Positions 1 through 8,448 of a stretch of 64,000 nt of DNA are shown here, piece by piece. This DNA is from Serpens sp964410065. GTDB taxonomy: Bacteria > Pseudomonadota > Gammaproteobacteria > Pseudomonadales > Pseudomonadaceae. Position 1 is the first letter of the stretch, and every line of letters starts with the position of its first letter. Under the pieces are notes generated by a model. The model did no database searches. It saw only the letters and a program-made list of their open reading frames with translations, and was not told the origin of the DNA. The position numbers were made by a program, and so were the translations under genes. The stretch lies in the NCBI GenBank assembly GCA_964410065.1, contig CAYPFO010000009.1, positions 1 to 64,000 of the forward strand. The letters run 5' to 3'.

Positions 1-28
1 GCTCGACCGGGCGCTGTGCGGCTGCTAG
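1..28 (+). CDS. 3' end of an upstream gene (partial)
   Basis: One frame stays open from base 2 and ends in TAG at 26-28, giving the C-terminal residues LDRALCGC. The gene body lies outside the window. From memory of Pseudomonas gene order, the gene before a YciK-type reductase is usually the HAD phosphatase mupP. That identity is inference from synteny only; eight codons cannot prove a gene. Confidence 0.35.
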
Positions 29-32
29 CGCC

Positions 33-90
33 GCTGCAAGCTGCAAGCTGCAAGCTGCAAGCTGCAAGCTGCAAGCTGCAAGCTGCAAGC
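33..90. repeat. Heptanucleotide tandem array, about 8.3 copies of GCTGCAA
   Basis: Eight perfect GCTGCAA units followed by GC occupy the gap between the upstream gene and the reductase gene. A unit of seven bases is not a multiple of three, and a perfect array of this length is prone to slippage. It is non-coding here. It can pair with the inverted segment at 132-154, so the transcript can form a long hairpin just before the reductase ribosome binding site. Confidence 0.95.
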
Positions 91-131
91 CAATGATGAT
101 GCCCGACCGACCTGTATAACCCCAACTTGAC

Positions 132-154
132 GCTTGCCGCTTGCGGCTTGCAGC
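132..154. repeat. Inverted partner of the heptad array (long hairpin arm)
   Basis: This 23-base segment is the reverse complement of three consecutive array units except for one G-U wobble and one mismatch. It can therefore pair in several registers with the array at 33-90. It ends seven bases before the AAGGAG ribosome binding site at 161-166 of the next gene. It may be a terminator or REP-like element for the upstream gene, or a structure that tunes translation of the reductase. Confidence 0.8.
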
Positions 155-172
155 TCTCCGAAGGAGCCTTCC

Positions 173-913
173 ATGTTCGATTATTCCGCCCGTCCCGACC
201 TGCTCCAGGGCCGGGTGATTCTGGCCACCGGCGCCGGGCGCGGCATCGGCGCCACCGCCGCCAAGACCTTCGCCGCCCATGGCGCCACTGTGCTGCTGCT
301 GGGCAAGACCGAAGAAAACCTCAACCGCGTCTACGACGAAATCGAAGCCGCCGGGTACCCGTCAGGCGCCGTGATTCCGTTCAACCTGGAAACCGCCCTG
401 CCGCACCAGTACGACGAGTTGGCGGCGATGATCGAGGCCGAGTTCGGCCGCCTCGATGGCCTGCTGCACAATGCCTCGATCCTCGGCCCAATCACCCCGC
501 TGGAGCAACTAACCGGCGACAACTTCATGCGCGTCATGCAGGTCAACGTGAACGCCATGTTCATGCTCACCAGCACGTTGCTGCCGCTGCTCAAGCTGTC
601 GGAAGACGCCTCGGTGGTGTTCACCTCCAGCAGTGTCGGTCGCAAGGGCCGCGCTTACTGGGGCGCCTACGCGGTATCCAAGTTCGCCACCGAAGGGCTG
701 ATGCAAGTGCTGGCCGATGAAGTCGACGGCGTGGCCGCCATTCGCGCCAATAGCGTCAACCCGGGCGGCACGCGTACCGACATGCGCGCCAAGGCCTTCC
801 CGGGTGAAGACCCGCAAACCCGCCCGACGCCTGAGGACATCATGCCGGTCTATCTGTACCTGATGGGCCCGGACAGCCAGGGCATCAACGGCCAGGCGTT
901 CGACGCGCAGTAA
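173..913 (+). CDS. YciK-type short-chain dehydrogenase/reductase
   Basis: A 246-residue cytoplasmic short-chain dehydrogenase/reductase. The nucleotide-binding motif TGAGRGIG is at residues 19-26, the NAS motif at about 100-102, and the catalytic Ser-Tyr-Lys set falls at about Ser154, Tyr167 and Lys170 (the YAVSK stretch). Length and motifs fit the YciK subgroup of uncharacterised oxidoreductases; the substrate is not known. The ATG at 173 is chosen because AAGGAG lies seven bases upstream, although the frame is open from 134. A strong bidirectional terminator follows, shared with the convergent rluB gene. The heptad-repeat hairpin directly upstream could influence its expression. Confidence 0.88.
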   Translation: MFDYSARPDLLQGRVILATGAGRGIGATAAKTFAAHGATVLLLGKTEENLNRVYDEIEAAGYPSGAVIPFNLETALPHQYDELAAMIEAEFGRLDGLLHNASILGPITPLEQLTGDNFMRVMQVNVNAMFMLTSTLLPLLKLSEDASVVFTSSSVGRKGRAYWGAYAVSKFATEGLMQVLADEVDGVAAIRANSVNPGGTRTDMRAKAFPGEDPQTRPTPEDIMPVYLYLMGPDSQGINGQAFDAQ

Positions 914-968
914 CGATAAGCGGCGCGGCGTAGCCCAAGGCGTGTCGCGACCTTACCGAGGCTGCAAA

Positions 969-1004
969 CAAAAAACCCGCCACTTATTGTTGGCGGGTTT
1001 TTTG
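969..1004. terminator. Bidirectional rho-independent terminator
   Basis: A perfect stem of AAAAAACCCGCCA and its complement surrounds an eight-base loop, with A-run and T-run on the two sides. It sits between the convergent reductase and rluB genes and can stop transcription from both. Confidence 0.93.
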
Positions 1005-1019
1005 TTTTACGCGGACGAC

Positions 1020-2318
1020 TTAGCGCTTGCGGCCGAAGCCCGGACGCTGGCCTTCGGCCGTCGGCTGATTGCGGCGCTTGGCCGGAGCGCTGGTGCGCGA
1101 CTTGCTGGGACGCTCAGCCAGCTCGAGAGCGGGACGTTCGGCCTTGGGACGCGGCTTGCGCGGGGCGTCCTGGGCACCGGCCGGGCGCTCGTTTTGCGGG
1201 CGCGGCTTGCGCTTTACATCACTCGGACGCTCAGCCAGCGACGTTCCGCCCGTGCGGGCCGGACGATCCTGGGGTTTGCCACGCGGTGCGCTGCGCTCGC
1301 CTCGCTCACCGGCTGGCTTGCCGCGCGGTGCAGCACGCTCGTCGTCGCGGGCTGGACGAGGTGCACGCGCAGGACGCTCAGCCTCAGCCTCAGCCTTGCC
1401 GCGCGGCGCCGCGCGCTCATCATCGCGCGCCGGGCGCGGGCCACGGGCAGGACGCTCGCTGGGGCTCAGCGGCCTGGCCGATCGTTTCTGCTGACGCTCG
1501 AGCTTTTCGCGCGCCTTGCCTTTCATCTCCGGCATGGCGACGGGCTTGAGGCCCACTTCATCGCTGAGGATATCCACTTCGGCCTGGGTCAATTCGCGCC
1601 AGCGACCCATGGTGATATCGGAATTGAGGAACACCGGCCCGAAACGCACGCGTTTCAAGCGGCTGACCACCAACCCCTGGGATTCCCACAGGCGGCGCAC
1701 TTCACGGTTACGGCCTTCCATCACCACCACGTGGTACCAATGGTTGAAGCCTTCGCCGCCGGGTGCTTCCTGGATATCGGTGAACTTGGCCGGGCCGTCT
1801 TCCAGCATCACGCCGTTTTTCAGGTTCTCGAGGATTTCCTCGGTGACCTCGCCGCGCACGCGCACTGCGTACTCGCGGTCCATCTCGTAGGAGGGGTGCA
1901 TCAACCGGTTGGCCAGTTCGCCATCGGTGGTGAACATCAACAGGCCCGTGGTGTTGATGTCCAGACGACCGATATTGATCCAGCGGCCGTTTTGCAGACG
2001 CGGCAGACGCTCGAACACGGTTGGGCGCTTTTCCGGATCGTCGCGGGTGCAGACTTCACCGTCCGGCTTGTTGTAGATCAGCACGCGGCGCACCGCTTCG
2101 CTCGCTTCTTCGCGCTTGATCAAGCGCTCGTCGATGGCAATGGCATCGTGCAGGTCGACGCGCTGGCCGAGGGCAGCCACTTTGCCATTGACCTTGACGC
2201 GGCCGGCGCTGATCCAGCTTTCGATATCACGGCGCGAGGCCAGGCCCATGCGGGCGAGGACTTTCTGCAGTTTTTCGCCGTGGACGATGTGTTCTGGGGT
2301 GTTTTCGTGTTCGGTCAT
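1020..2318 (-). CDS. rluB: 23S rRNA pseudouridine(2605) synthase RluB
   Basis: A 432-residue pseudouridine synthase of the RsuA/RluB/E/F family, which modifies uridine 2605 of 23S rRNA. An S4 RNA-binding domain covers about residues 14-62, and the catalytic aspartate is Asp120 in the GRLD motif. The C-terminal third, from about residue 290, is a long Arg/Lys/Pro/Ala-rich tail with near-repeats of the type RPARDDERAAPRGK, much longer than in the E. coli protein and probably disordered. The ATG at 2318 is preceded by GGAGGTG. In pseudomonads it commonly follows scpA-scpB; here edd and pgl lie between scpB and rluB. Confidence 0.95.
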   Translation of the reverse strand: MTEHENTPEHIVHGEKLQKVLARMGLASRRDIESWISAGRVKVNGKVAALGQRVDLHDAIAIDERLIKREEASEAVRRVLIYNKPDGEVCTRDDPEKRPTVFERLPRLQNGRWINIGRLDINTTGLLMFTTDGELANRLMHPSYEMDREYAVRVRGEVTEEILENLKNGVMLEDGPAKFTDIQEAPGGEGFNHWYHVVVMEGRNREVRRLWESQGLVVSRLKRVRFGPVFLNSDITMGRWRELTQAEVDILSDEVGLKPVAMPEMKGKAREKLERQQKRSARPLSPSERPARGPRPARDDERAAPRGKAEAEAERPARAPRPARDDERAAPRGKPAGERGERSAPRGKPQDRPARTGGTSLAERPSDVKRKPRPQNERPAGAQDAPRKPRPKAERPALELAERPSKSRTSAPAKRRNQPTAEGQRPGFGRKR

Positions 2319-2455
2319 CTGAGCACCTCCCGGTGTGGCGGTTCCGAGTGAAAGGGCGCGCATCATACGCGCTTCCGTTACGCAAGCGTAGCGGGCTGTT
2401 GCAGGTATTTTCCGCACGGGAGGCAGGCCTGGTGACACCTGGCGCGGAATGTCAA

Positions 2456-3169
2456 TCAGGGATTCCAGTGAATCTCCAACGGGTAATGCAGGAAGGCGCG
2501 GATCGGCATTTCCAGCGGATCGTTGCCCGCCAAGGCACGGCGCAGGGTGTCGACCTTGGCTTGGCCGGCAATCACCAGCAATTGCATGCGCGCCGCCTTT
2601 AGTAGCGGCAATGTCAAGGTCAGGCGTTGGCGCGGCTCGTCCGGCGCCTGCATGGGCAGGCAGCGGCGTGGACAATCAGGACTGAGCGCAGCGGCGAGCA
2701 ACGGACTGCCCGGGAACAGCGACGCGGTATGACCGTCTTCGCCCATGCCCAGCACCAGTACGTCGATGGGCTGCGGCAGCTCGGCCAGCGCGGCATCAGC
2801 TTGCTCTGCAGCCTCCTCAAGCGTGGCGCCTGGGTGGTACATACCGATGAAGCGCGCCGCCGCAGCTGGCCCTTGTAGCAGGTGATCGCGCACCAGCGTT
2901 TCATTGCTGGCGGCATCGCCCGGGGCCACCCAGCGCTCGTCCGCCAGGCTGACCACCACACGCGACCAGTTCAGCGGCTGGGCGGCAAGGCTGGCGAAGA
3001 AACTCAACGGGCTGCGGCCACCGGACACGACCAGGCTCGCATACCCTTGGGTATCAATGGCTTCACGCAGCGCATCGGCGACCACGTTGGCCAGGCTTTG
3101 CGCGCACCGCTGGGCATCGCTATGACTGTGCGCCGGCACATCGACCGGCAGATCCAACTGATAGATCAC
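2456..3169 (-). CDS. pgl: 6-phosphogluconolactonase
   Basis: A 237-residue DevB/SOL-type lactonase that hydrolyses 6-phosphogluconolactone to 6-phosphogluconate, the step between glucose-6-phosphate dehydrogenase and Edd. Family motifs are SGGRSP at residues 49-54, DERW at 77-80 and GMGEDGHTASLFPGS at 141-155. It starts with GTG at 3169, supported by AGGAG a few bases upstream. It lies 81 bases downstream of edd on the same strand and could share its transcript. In most pseudomonads pgl sits between zwf and eda; neither is beside it here. Confidence 0.95.
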   Translation of the reverse strand: MIYQLDLPVDVPAHSHSDAQRCAQSLANVVADALREAIDTQGYASLVVSGGRSPLSFFASLAAQPLNWSRVVVSLADERWVAPGDAASNETLVRDHLLQGPAAAARFIGMYHPGATLEEAAEQADAALAELPQPIDVLVLGMGEDGHTASLFPGSPLLAAALSPDCPRRCLPMQAPDEPRQRLTLTLPLLKAARMQLLVIAGQAKVDTLRRALAGNDPLEMPIRAFLHYPLEIHWNP

Positions 3170-3250
3170 GACAACTCCTGTTCGACTGAAAGGTTCGGCA
3201 ACCGGCCAGACCGCGCCCTCACATAAGCATGCAGCATTTTGTAAGCACCG

Positions 3251-5077
3251 CTAGCGCAACTGATCCAGTTCCGCACTGAAGACGCTGGCGCCCTCCTCCG
3301 CACAACTGAACGCGGCTCGCATGAAGGCAAAGAGCTCACGCCCGCTGCCGATGCCCAAGCCTTGAGGCGCGGGCGCCGGTTCACGCTCCTGCCATTGCGC
3401 GTCGCTGATCAACACCTCGACTCGCCCTTGCTCGCCATCGACGCGGACCAGGTCGTCATTGCGCAGCCGCGCCAGCGGTCCGCCGTCACAGGCTTCCGGA
3501 TACAGATGAATGGCTGCCGGCACCTTGCCTGAAGCTCCGGACATACGCCCGTCGGTGACCAGGGCCACGCGATAGCCGCGATCCTGCAACACGCCCAGAT
3601 ACGGCGTCAGCTTGTGCAACTCCGGCATCCCGTTGGCTTTCGGACCTTGGAAACGCACCACGGCAACCACATCGCGATTCAGCTCGCCCGCCTGAAAGGC
3701 TGCGGCTAGTTCGGCCTGGTCGTTGAATACCCGCGCCGGCGCCTCGACCACGCGGTGCTCGGGCGCCACGGCGGAGACCTTCATGACGCCGCGCCCCAGA
3801 TTGCCCTGCAGCAGGCGCAGCCCACCCTCGGCGGCAAAGGGCCGCCCGGCCGGACGCAGAATGGTTTCGTCCAGGCTGCGCTCGCTGCCGGCCCGCCAGG
3901 CCAGACGCTTACCGTCCAGGTACGGCTCCTGCGCATAGCGGCTAAGGCCATGACCCAGCACAGTGTTGACGTTTTCATGCAGTAACCCGGCATTCAGCAG
4001 GGTACGAATCAGGAAAGGCGTGCCGCCCGCCGCGTGGAAATGATTCACGTCGGCGCTGCCGTTGGGGTAGATGCGGGTCAGGCTGGGCACCACGGCGGAC
4101 AGCTCGGCCATGTCCTGCCAATCGAGCTGGATACCGGCGGCGCGGGCAATCGCCGGCAGGTGCAGGCTGTGGTTGGTCGAGCCGCCGGTCACGTGCAGTG
4201 CCACGACCGCATTGACGATGGCTTTCTCGTCAAGCACCTCGCACAAGGGCAAGTAATCGCCGCCGTGCCGGGTCAGGCGCACCGCTTGATGCGCCGCTTC
4301 TGCGGTCAGCGCATCGCGCAGCGGCGTGTCCGGATTGACGAACGAGGAGCCGGGCAGTTGCAGGCCCATGATTTCCAGCATCACCTGGTTGGTGTTGGCG
4401 GTGCCGTAGAAGGTGCAGGTGCCGGGGCTGTGGTAGGACTTCATCTCCGATTCCAGCAGCTCCTCGCGGCTCACCTTGCCTTCCGCGTACAGCTGGCGGA
4501 CCTGGGCCTTCTTCTCGTTGGACAGCCCCGAGGGCATCGGCCCGCCGGGCACGAACACCACCGGCAGATGGCCGAAGCGCAGCGCGCCGAGCAGCAGGCC
4601 GGGGACGATCTTGTCGCAGATGCCCAGGCACAGCGCGGCATCGAACAGGTTGTGGGACAACGCCACGGCGGTGGCCATGGCAATCACCTCGCGACTGGCC
4701 AGGCTCAGTTCCATGCCGGCCTCGCCCTGGGTGACGCCGTCGCACATGGCCGGCACACCGCCGGCGAACTGCCCCACCGAGCCGATGTCGGCCAGTGCGG
4801 CCTTGATGATGTCCGGGAAACGCTGGTACGGCTGGTGCGCGGAAAGAATGTCGTTGTAGGCCGAGACAATGGCCACATTCACTTCGCCTGGCAGCCGCAG
4901 GCGCTGCTTGTCAGTCGCCGAACATCCAGCCATACCATGGGCCAGATTGGCGCAGGGCAGCGTGTCGCGGCGCGGCCCCTGACTGCCCGCCGCACGCATC
5001 TGCTCGAGATAGCGCGTGCGGGTCGGCCGGCTGCGTTCGATCAGCCGTGCGGTGACTTCTAGAACCCGGGGATGCAT
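3251..5077 (-). CDS. edd: Phosphogluconate dehydratase (Entner-Doudoroff)
   Basis: A 608-residue IlvD/Edd-family dehydratase that converts 6-phosphogluconate to 2-keto-3-deoxy-6-phosphogluconate. It is full length for the family. The iron-sulfur cluster ligands are probably Cys112 (AMCDGVTQG) and Cys154 (LGICDKIVPG), with another conserved cysteine in the CTFYGTANTNQ stretch. The ATG at 5077 is preceded by AGGAG. No HexR-like palindrome is obvious in the 113 bases upstream. The usual partners gap, glk, gltR/gltS, zwf and eda are all absent from the neighbourhood. Confidence 0.96.
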   Translation of the reverse strand: MHPRVLEVTARLIERSRPTRTRYLEQMRAAGSQGPRRDTLPCANLAHGMAGCSATDKQRLRLPGEVNVAIVSAYNDILSAHQPYQRFPDIIKAALADIGSVGQFAGGVPAMCDGVTQGEAGMELSLASREVIAMATAVALSHNLFDAALCLGICDKIVPGLLLGALRFGHLPVVFVPGGPMPSGLSNEKKAQVRQLYAEGKVSREELLESEMKSYHSPGTCTFYGTANTNQVMLEIMGLQLPGSSFVNPDTPLRDALTAEAAHQAVRLTRHGGDYLPLCEVLDEKAIVNAVVALHVTGGSTNHSLHLPAIARAAGIQLDWQDMAELSAVVPSLTRIYPNGSADVNHFHAAGGTPFLIRTLLNAGLLHENVNTVLGHGLSRYAQEPYLDGKRLAWRAGSERSLDETILRPAGRPFAAEGGLRLLQGNLGRGVMKVSAVAPEHRVVEAPARVFNDQAELAAAFQAGELNRDVVAVVRFQGPKANGMPELHKLTPYLGVLQDRGYRVALVTDGRMSGASGKVPAAIHLYPEACDGGPLARLRNDDLVRVDGEQGRVEVLISDAQWQEREPAPAPQGLGIGSGRELFAFMRAAFSCAEEGASVFSAELDQLR

Positions 5078-5190
5078 CGTCGACTCCTGTGAAGATACTC
5101 AGTCGAGACTACCGCAGATTCGCAGGCGATTGGGTACAAGGCGGCGCTTGCGGATGGCTGCATATGCGCCTATCCATCAGATACCGGTCG

Positions 5191-6000
5191 TTACTCACGC
5201 TCCAGCTGCGGTTCCTCATCGTTGAACGGGTCAAGCTCATCGTCTGCCAGCCCCTCGTCCAGGTCTTCCAGTTCGTCGAGCAATAGGTCGTCGAAGTCGG
5301 TCTTGAGGCCGTGCTCCATGGTGTCCAGTTCGGCGAGCAGGCTGCGAAAGCTGGTTTCGCGGGCCGGCTCGGCCTCAGCGTCTTCACCCAGCGCGGCGTC
5401 GGCGCGGGCTTGCAGGCCGGGTGGCACGGGCAAGTCATCATCTTGCACCGGGCGTATTTCCGGCTCCATTTCCCGCAACTCAGCCAACGGTGGCAATTCG
5501 TCGAGGCTTTTCAGGTTGAAGTGGTCGAGAAACGCCTTGGTGGTCGCCAGCATGGCCGGTCGACCCGGCACCTCACGATGGCCGACCACGCGAATCCACT
5601 CCCGCTCGATCAACGTCTTGACGATCTGGCTGTTGACCTGCACGCCGCGAATATCCTCGATTTCGCCCCGGGTGATGGGCTGGCGGTACGCGATCAGCGC
5701 CAGGGTTTCCAGCATGGCGCGCGAATAGCGCTGTGGACGCTCCTCCCATAGCCGCCCCACCCAGGGCGCGAGACGTGTGCGCACTTGTAGCCGATAACCG
5801 CTGGCGACTTCCTTGAGTTCGAAGGCGCGCCCGCTGCAGGACTGGGCCAGGACTGCCAGGGCACTGCGCAGCAAGCCGGGCTCCGGCCGCTCGGTCTCGT
5901 CGAACAGCTCACTCAACTGATCCAGCGACAACGGTTTGCCCGCCGCCAGCAACAAGCCTTCCAGCAGGACAGCGAGGTCATTGGGGTCGGAAAGATTCAT
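5191..6000 (-). CDS. scpB: Segregation and condensation protein B
   Basis: A 269-residue ScpB, the winged-helix kleisin-associated subunit of the SMC-ScpAB complex used in chromosome organisation. The core domain is residues 1-170, with conserved stretches LLEGLLLAAGKPL near the N-terminus and LALIAYRQPITRGEIEDIRG in the second winged helix. A long acidic Asp/Glu-rich tail follows from about residue 185. The start is three bases after the scpA stop, so the two genes are very likely co-transcribed. Confidence 0.94.
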   Translation of the reverse strand: MNLSDPNDLAVLLEGLLLAAGKPLSLDQLSELFDETERPEPGLLRSALAVLAQSCSGRAFELKEVASGYRLQVRTRLAPWVGRLWEERPQRYSRAMLETLALIAYRQPITRGEIEDIRGVQVNSQIVKTLIEREWIRVVGHREVPGRPAMLATTKAFLDHFNLKSLDELPPLAELREMEPEIRPVQDDDLPVPPGLQARADAALGEDAEAEPARETSFRSLLAELDTMEHGLKTDFDDLLLDELEDLDEGLADDELDPFNDEEPQLERE

Positions 6001-6003
6001 TTA

Positions 6004-6837
6004 CTACTCGACTCGCGCGCGAACATGAATGGGGGCGAAGGGCTCATTTTGCACCAGCTCGGCCAGCGATTCCTTGATCAGCTCGAGCACCGCCATAAAG
6101 GTCACAACCACGCCAAGGCGGCCCTCCTCAATGCGGAACAAGCTGGCAAAGGCTACGAAAGCGCCGCCCTTCAGGCGCTCCAGGACCTCGCTCATGCGCT
6201 CGCGGGTAGACAGCGCTTCGCGGGTCACCTGGTGACTTTCGAACATGTCGGCACGGCGCATCACCTCGGCCATGGCCAGCAACACTTCCTCCAGAGCGAC
6301 GTCAGGCAGCAGTTTGCGCGCCCGCGCCTCGGGCGCCTCCAGTTGCGGCACATGCACCTCGCGACCGACGCGGGGCAACTCTTCGAGATCTTCGGCCGCG
6401 GCCTTGAAGATCTCGTATTCCTGCAGGCGACGGATCAGCTCGGCGCGCGGGTCGTCCTCCTCCTCCTCGCTTTCACCACTGCGCGGCAGCAGCATGCGCG
6501 ACTTGATCTCGGCCAGCATCGCGGCCATGACCAGGTATTCGGCGGCCAGCTCCAGGCGCACGCTTTTCATCAGCTCGACGTAGCCCATGTACTGGTGGGT
6601 GATTTGCGCCACCGGGATGTCGAGAATATCCACGTTCTGTTTGCGGATCAGGTAGAGCAACAGGTCGAGGGGGCCTTCGAAGGCTTCGAGAAACACCTCA
6701 AGGGCATCCGGGGGAATGTACAGGTCCTGCGGCAGCTCGGTAACAGCCTCGCCATAGACGAGCGCCAGACGCAGCTGCTCGGGCTCGGCGGGCAGCGCCT
6801 GAACGACAGGCTCGGCAACGGTGGAAATATCCTGCAT
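6004..6837 (-). CDS. scpA: Segregation and condensation protein A (kleisin)
   Basis: A 277-residue ScpA kleisin that bridges SMC heads and binds ScpB. The family signature FEGPLDLLLYLIRKQNVDILDIP lies in the N-terminal third, after an extension of about 45 residues that is usual in pseudomonads. The C-terminal winged helix is present. It lies between yciO, 36 bases upstream, and scpB, three bases downstream, which is the familiar order for this genus. Confidence 0.95.
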   Translation of the reverse strand: MQDISTVAEPVVQALPAEPEQLRLALVYGEAVTELPQDLYIPPDALEVFLEAFEGPLDLLLYLIRKQNVDILDIPVAQITHQYMGYVELMKSVRLELAAEYLVMAAMLAEIKSRMLLPRSGESEEEEDDPRAELIRRLQEYEIFKAAAEDLEELPRVGREVHVPQLEAPEARARKLLPDVALEEVLLAMAEVMRRADMFESHQVTREALSTRERMSEVLERLKGGAFVAFASLFRIEEGRLGVVVTFMAVLELIKESLAELVQNEPFAPIHVRARVE

Positions 6838-6873
6838 GAAGTGCTCGCTATGGGGAGAGGAGCGCCAGGCGAC

Positions 6874-7503
6874 TCAATCGCGGTCCTGGAACGGAGACGG
6901 ATCACCGCAGCCGGTGCGCAGTACCTGCGGCCGGTCATCCACCAGACTGACCACTGTGGAAGCCTCTTGACCACCGAAGCCGCCATCAATGATCAGATCG
7001 ACCTGGTGCTCCAGAATCTGGCGCATTTCATAGGGGTCGCTCAGCGGCAGTTGCTCCCCCGGCATGATCAGACTGGCACTCATCAGCGGCTCGCCGAGTT
7101 CCTCCAGCAAGGCCTGGGCAATCGGATGGCTGGGCACGCGCAGGCCGATGGTGCGGCGCTTGGGGTGCAACAACATGCGCGGTACTTCGCGGGTGGCGTT
7201 GAGAATGAAGGTGTACGGCCCGGGTGTGTGCGCCTTGAGCAGGCGGAACGCACCGGTGTCGACCTTGGCGAACACACCAAGCTGCGACAGGTCGCAGCAC
7301 AGCAGGGTGAAGTTGTGCTTGTCGTCCAACTGACGCAGGCGGCGGATACGCTCCACCGCGCTTTTGTCGCCGAGCAGACACCCCACCGCATAAGCCGAAT
7401 CGGTGGGGTAAACGATCACCCCGCCATTGCGCAGAATGCCCACGGCCTGTTTGATCAGGCGCGATTGGGGATTTTCCGGGTGAACCTGGAAGAACTGACT
7501 CAT
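6874..7503 (-). CDS. YciO/Sua5/YrdC-family protein
   Basis: A 209-residue single-domain YrdC-fold protein of the YciO type. The N-terminal GGVIVYPTDSAYAVGC and the later CCDLS and HTPGPYTFIL stretches are the family's nucleotide and RNA-binding signatures. YrdC/Sua5 members make threonylcarbamoyl-AMP for tRNA t6A; YciO relatives have weak or unclear activity, so the role is not settled. The ATG at 7503 has GGGAGGTG upstream. It precedes scpA in a run of minus-strand genes. Confidence 0.9.
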   Translation of the reverse strand: MSQFFQVHPENPQSRLIKQAVGILRNGGVIVYPTDSAYAVGCLLGDKSAVERIRRLRQLDDKHNFTLLCCDLSQLGVFAKVDTGAFRLLKAHTPGPYTFILNATREVPRMLLHPKRRTIGLRVPSHPIAQALLEELGEPLMSASLIMPGEQLPLSDPYEMRQILEHQVDLIIDGGFGGQEASTVVSLVDDRPQVLRTGCGDPSPFQDRD

Positions 7504-7516
7504 GACACCTCCCTGT

Positions 7517-8407
7517 TCAGAGGGCAGTAATAAGGGACTGGTCATTGGTAAAACGTGCCCACAGAGGTGGCAGGTCATCGGGAAGTGGCCGGTACAGGCC
7601 CAGCTCAGCCCATTGGCCGGGCGCATGAAAATCGCTGCCGACACTGGCCAGCAGGCCAAACTCGCGTACCAGAATCGACAGGGTGCCCACCTGCTCGGCC
7701 GGCTGCATGCCGTTGACCACTTCCAGTGCATGCCCTCCGGCGGCCTGAAAATCCATGACCAGGCGGCGGCGCTTGCTGCGCGTCAATGTGTATTGGCACG
7801 GGTGCGCCAGGCTCACCCAGGCGTTGGCGGCACGCAGTGTACCAACGGCGTCGTCAAGGCTCGGCCAGTGCTGTTTCACGTCGCCCAGCTTACCGCTGCC
7901 CAACCACTTGCGAAACGCCTCGGCACGGTCGCGGGCATGCCCGGCGCGCACCAGAAACTCGGCGAAATGCGGGCGAGCCGGCGCGTTGCCGCTATCACCC
8001 AACTCCTGCTGCACCGCCCGAGCACCTTCCATCGCACCGGGCATCCCCTTGGCGGTCAGGCGACGGGAAATTTCCTTGGCGCGTGCCCAGCGGCCGTGGT
8101 GCAGGTCCGTGATCGCCTGGCACAGGGCCGGGGCATCCTGAGCAAAGCCATAGCCGAGAACATGGATGGTCGCCCCGCCCCAGGTGCAGGACAGCTCAAC
8201 GCCGTTGATCAGCTGCATGCCCAGCCCCCGAGCCGCCTCGCGTGCTTCATCGAGGCCTTCGAGGGTGTCATGGTCGGTCAGGGCCAGCATATGCACGCCG
8301 CGTTCATGGGCGCGCGCGACCACTTCCGCCGGTGGCAACACGCCGTCGGAGGCGGTGCTGTGGCAGTGCAGGTCGACTTTCAGGGTGCCGCTTTCGCATT
8401 CATTCAT
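7517..8407 (-). CDS. PHP-domain phosphoesterase (RNase AM / YciV-like)
   Basis: A 296-residue PHP-domain metal-dependent phosphoesterase. The DLHCHSTASDG motif at residues 12-22 supplies the first metal-binding histidines, followed by LTDHDT near residue 43 and the late GSDFHAPGQW motif. E. coli YciV (RNase AM) and its relatives act as 5'-3' exonucleases on short RNA or as 3',5'-nucleotide bisphosphate phosphatases; I infer a similar role. It heads the minus-strand run into yciO-scpA-scpB and is divergent from yciB across a 41-base gap. Confidence 0.88.
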   Translation of the reverse strand: MNECESGTLKVDLHCHSTASDGVLPPAEVVARAHERGVHMLALTDHDTLEGLDEAREAARGLGMQLINGVELSCTWGGATIHVLGYGFAQDAPALCQAITDLHHGRWARAKEISRRLTAKGMPGAMEGARAVQQELGDSGNAPARPHFAEFLVRAGHARDRAEAFRKWLGSGKLGDVKQHWPSLDDAVGTLRAANAWVSLAHPCQYTLTRSKRRRLVMDFQAAGGHALEVVNGMQPAEQVGTLSILVREFGLLASVGSDFHAPGQWAELGLYRPLPDDLPPLWARFTNDQSLITAL

Positions 8408-8448
8408 GTTTGCTATTATGCCGGCCCGATCCGCCCTTGGCTGCCGAC

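Noticed and set aside
33..90. CRISPR-like array
   Set aside because: The repeat unit is only seven bases with no spacers, and no cas gene is in the window.
942..2351. Long plus-strand open frame opposite rluB
   Set aside because: It lies opposite rluB and exists only because the GC-rich, repetitive sequence lacks stops. Composition is Arg/Ala/Leu-rich with no family match and no ribosome binding site.
4034..5062. 342-codon open frame opposite edd
   Set aside because: Antisense shadow of edd, with His/Gln/Gly-rich composition typical of reverse frames in GC-rich genes.
5078..5190. HexR-type operator before edd
   Set aside because: I looked for a TTGT-N-ACAA palindrome. Only TTGGGTACAA is near and it does not match the spacing or symmetry.
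6025..7530. 501-codon open frame opposite scpA and yciO
   Set aside because: It crosses two well-identified genes and their intergenic gap on the other strand and has no domain match.
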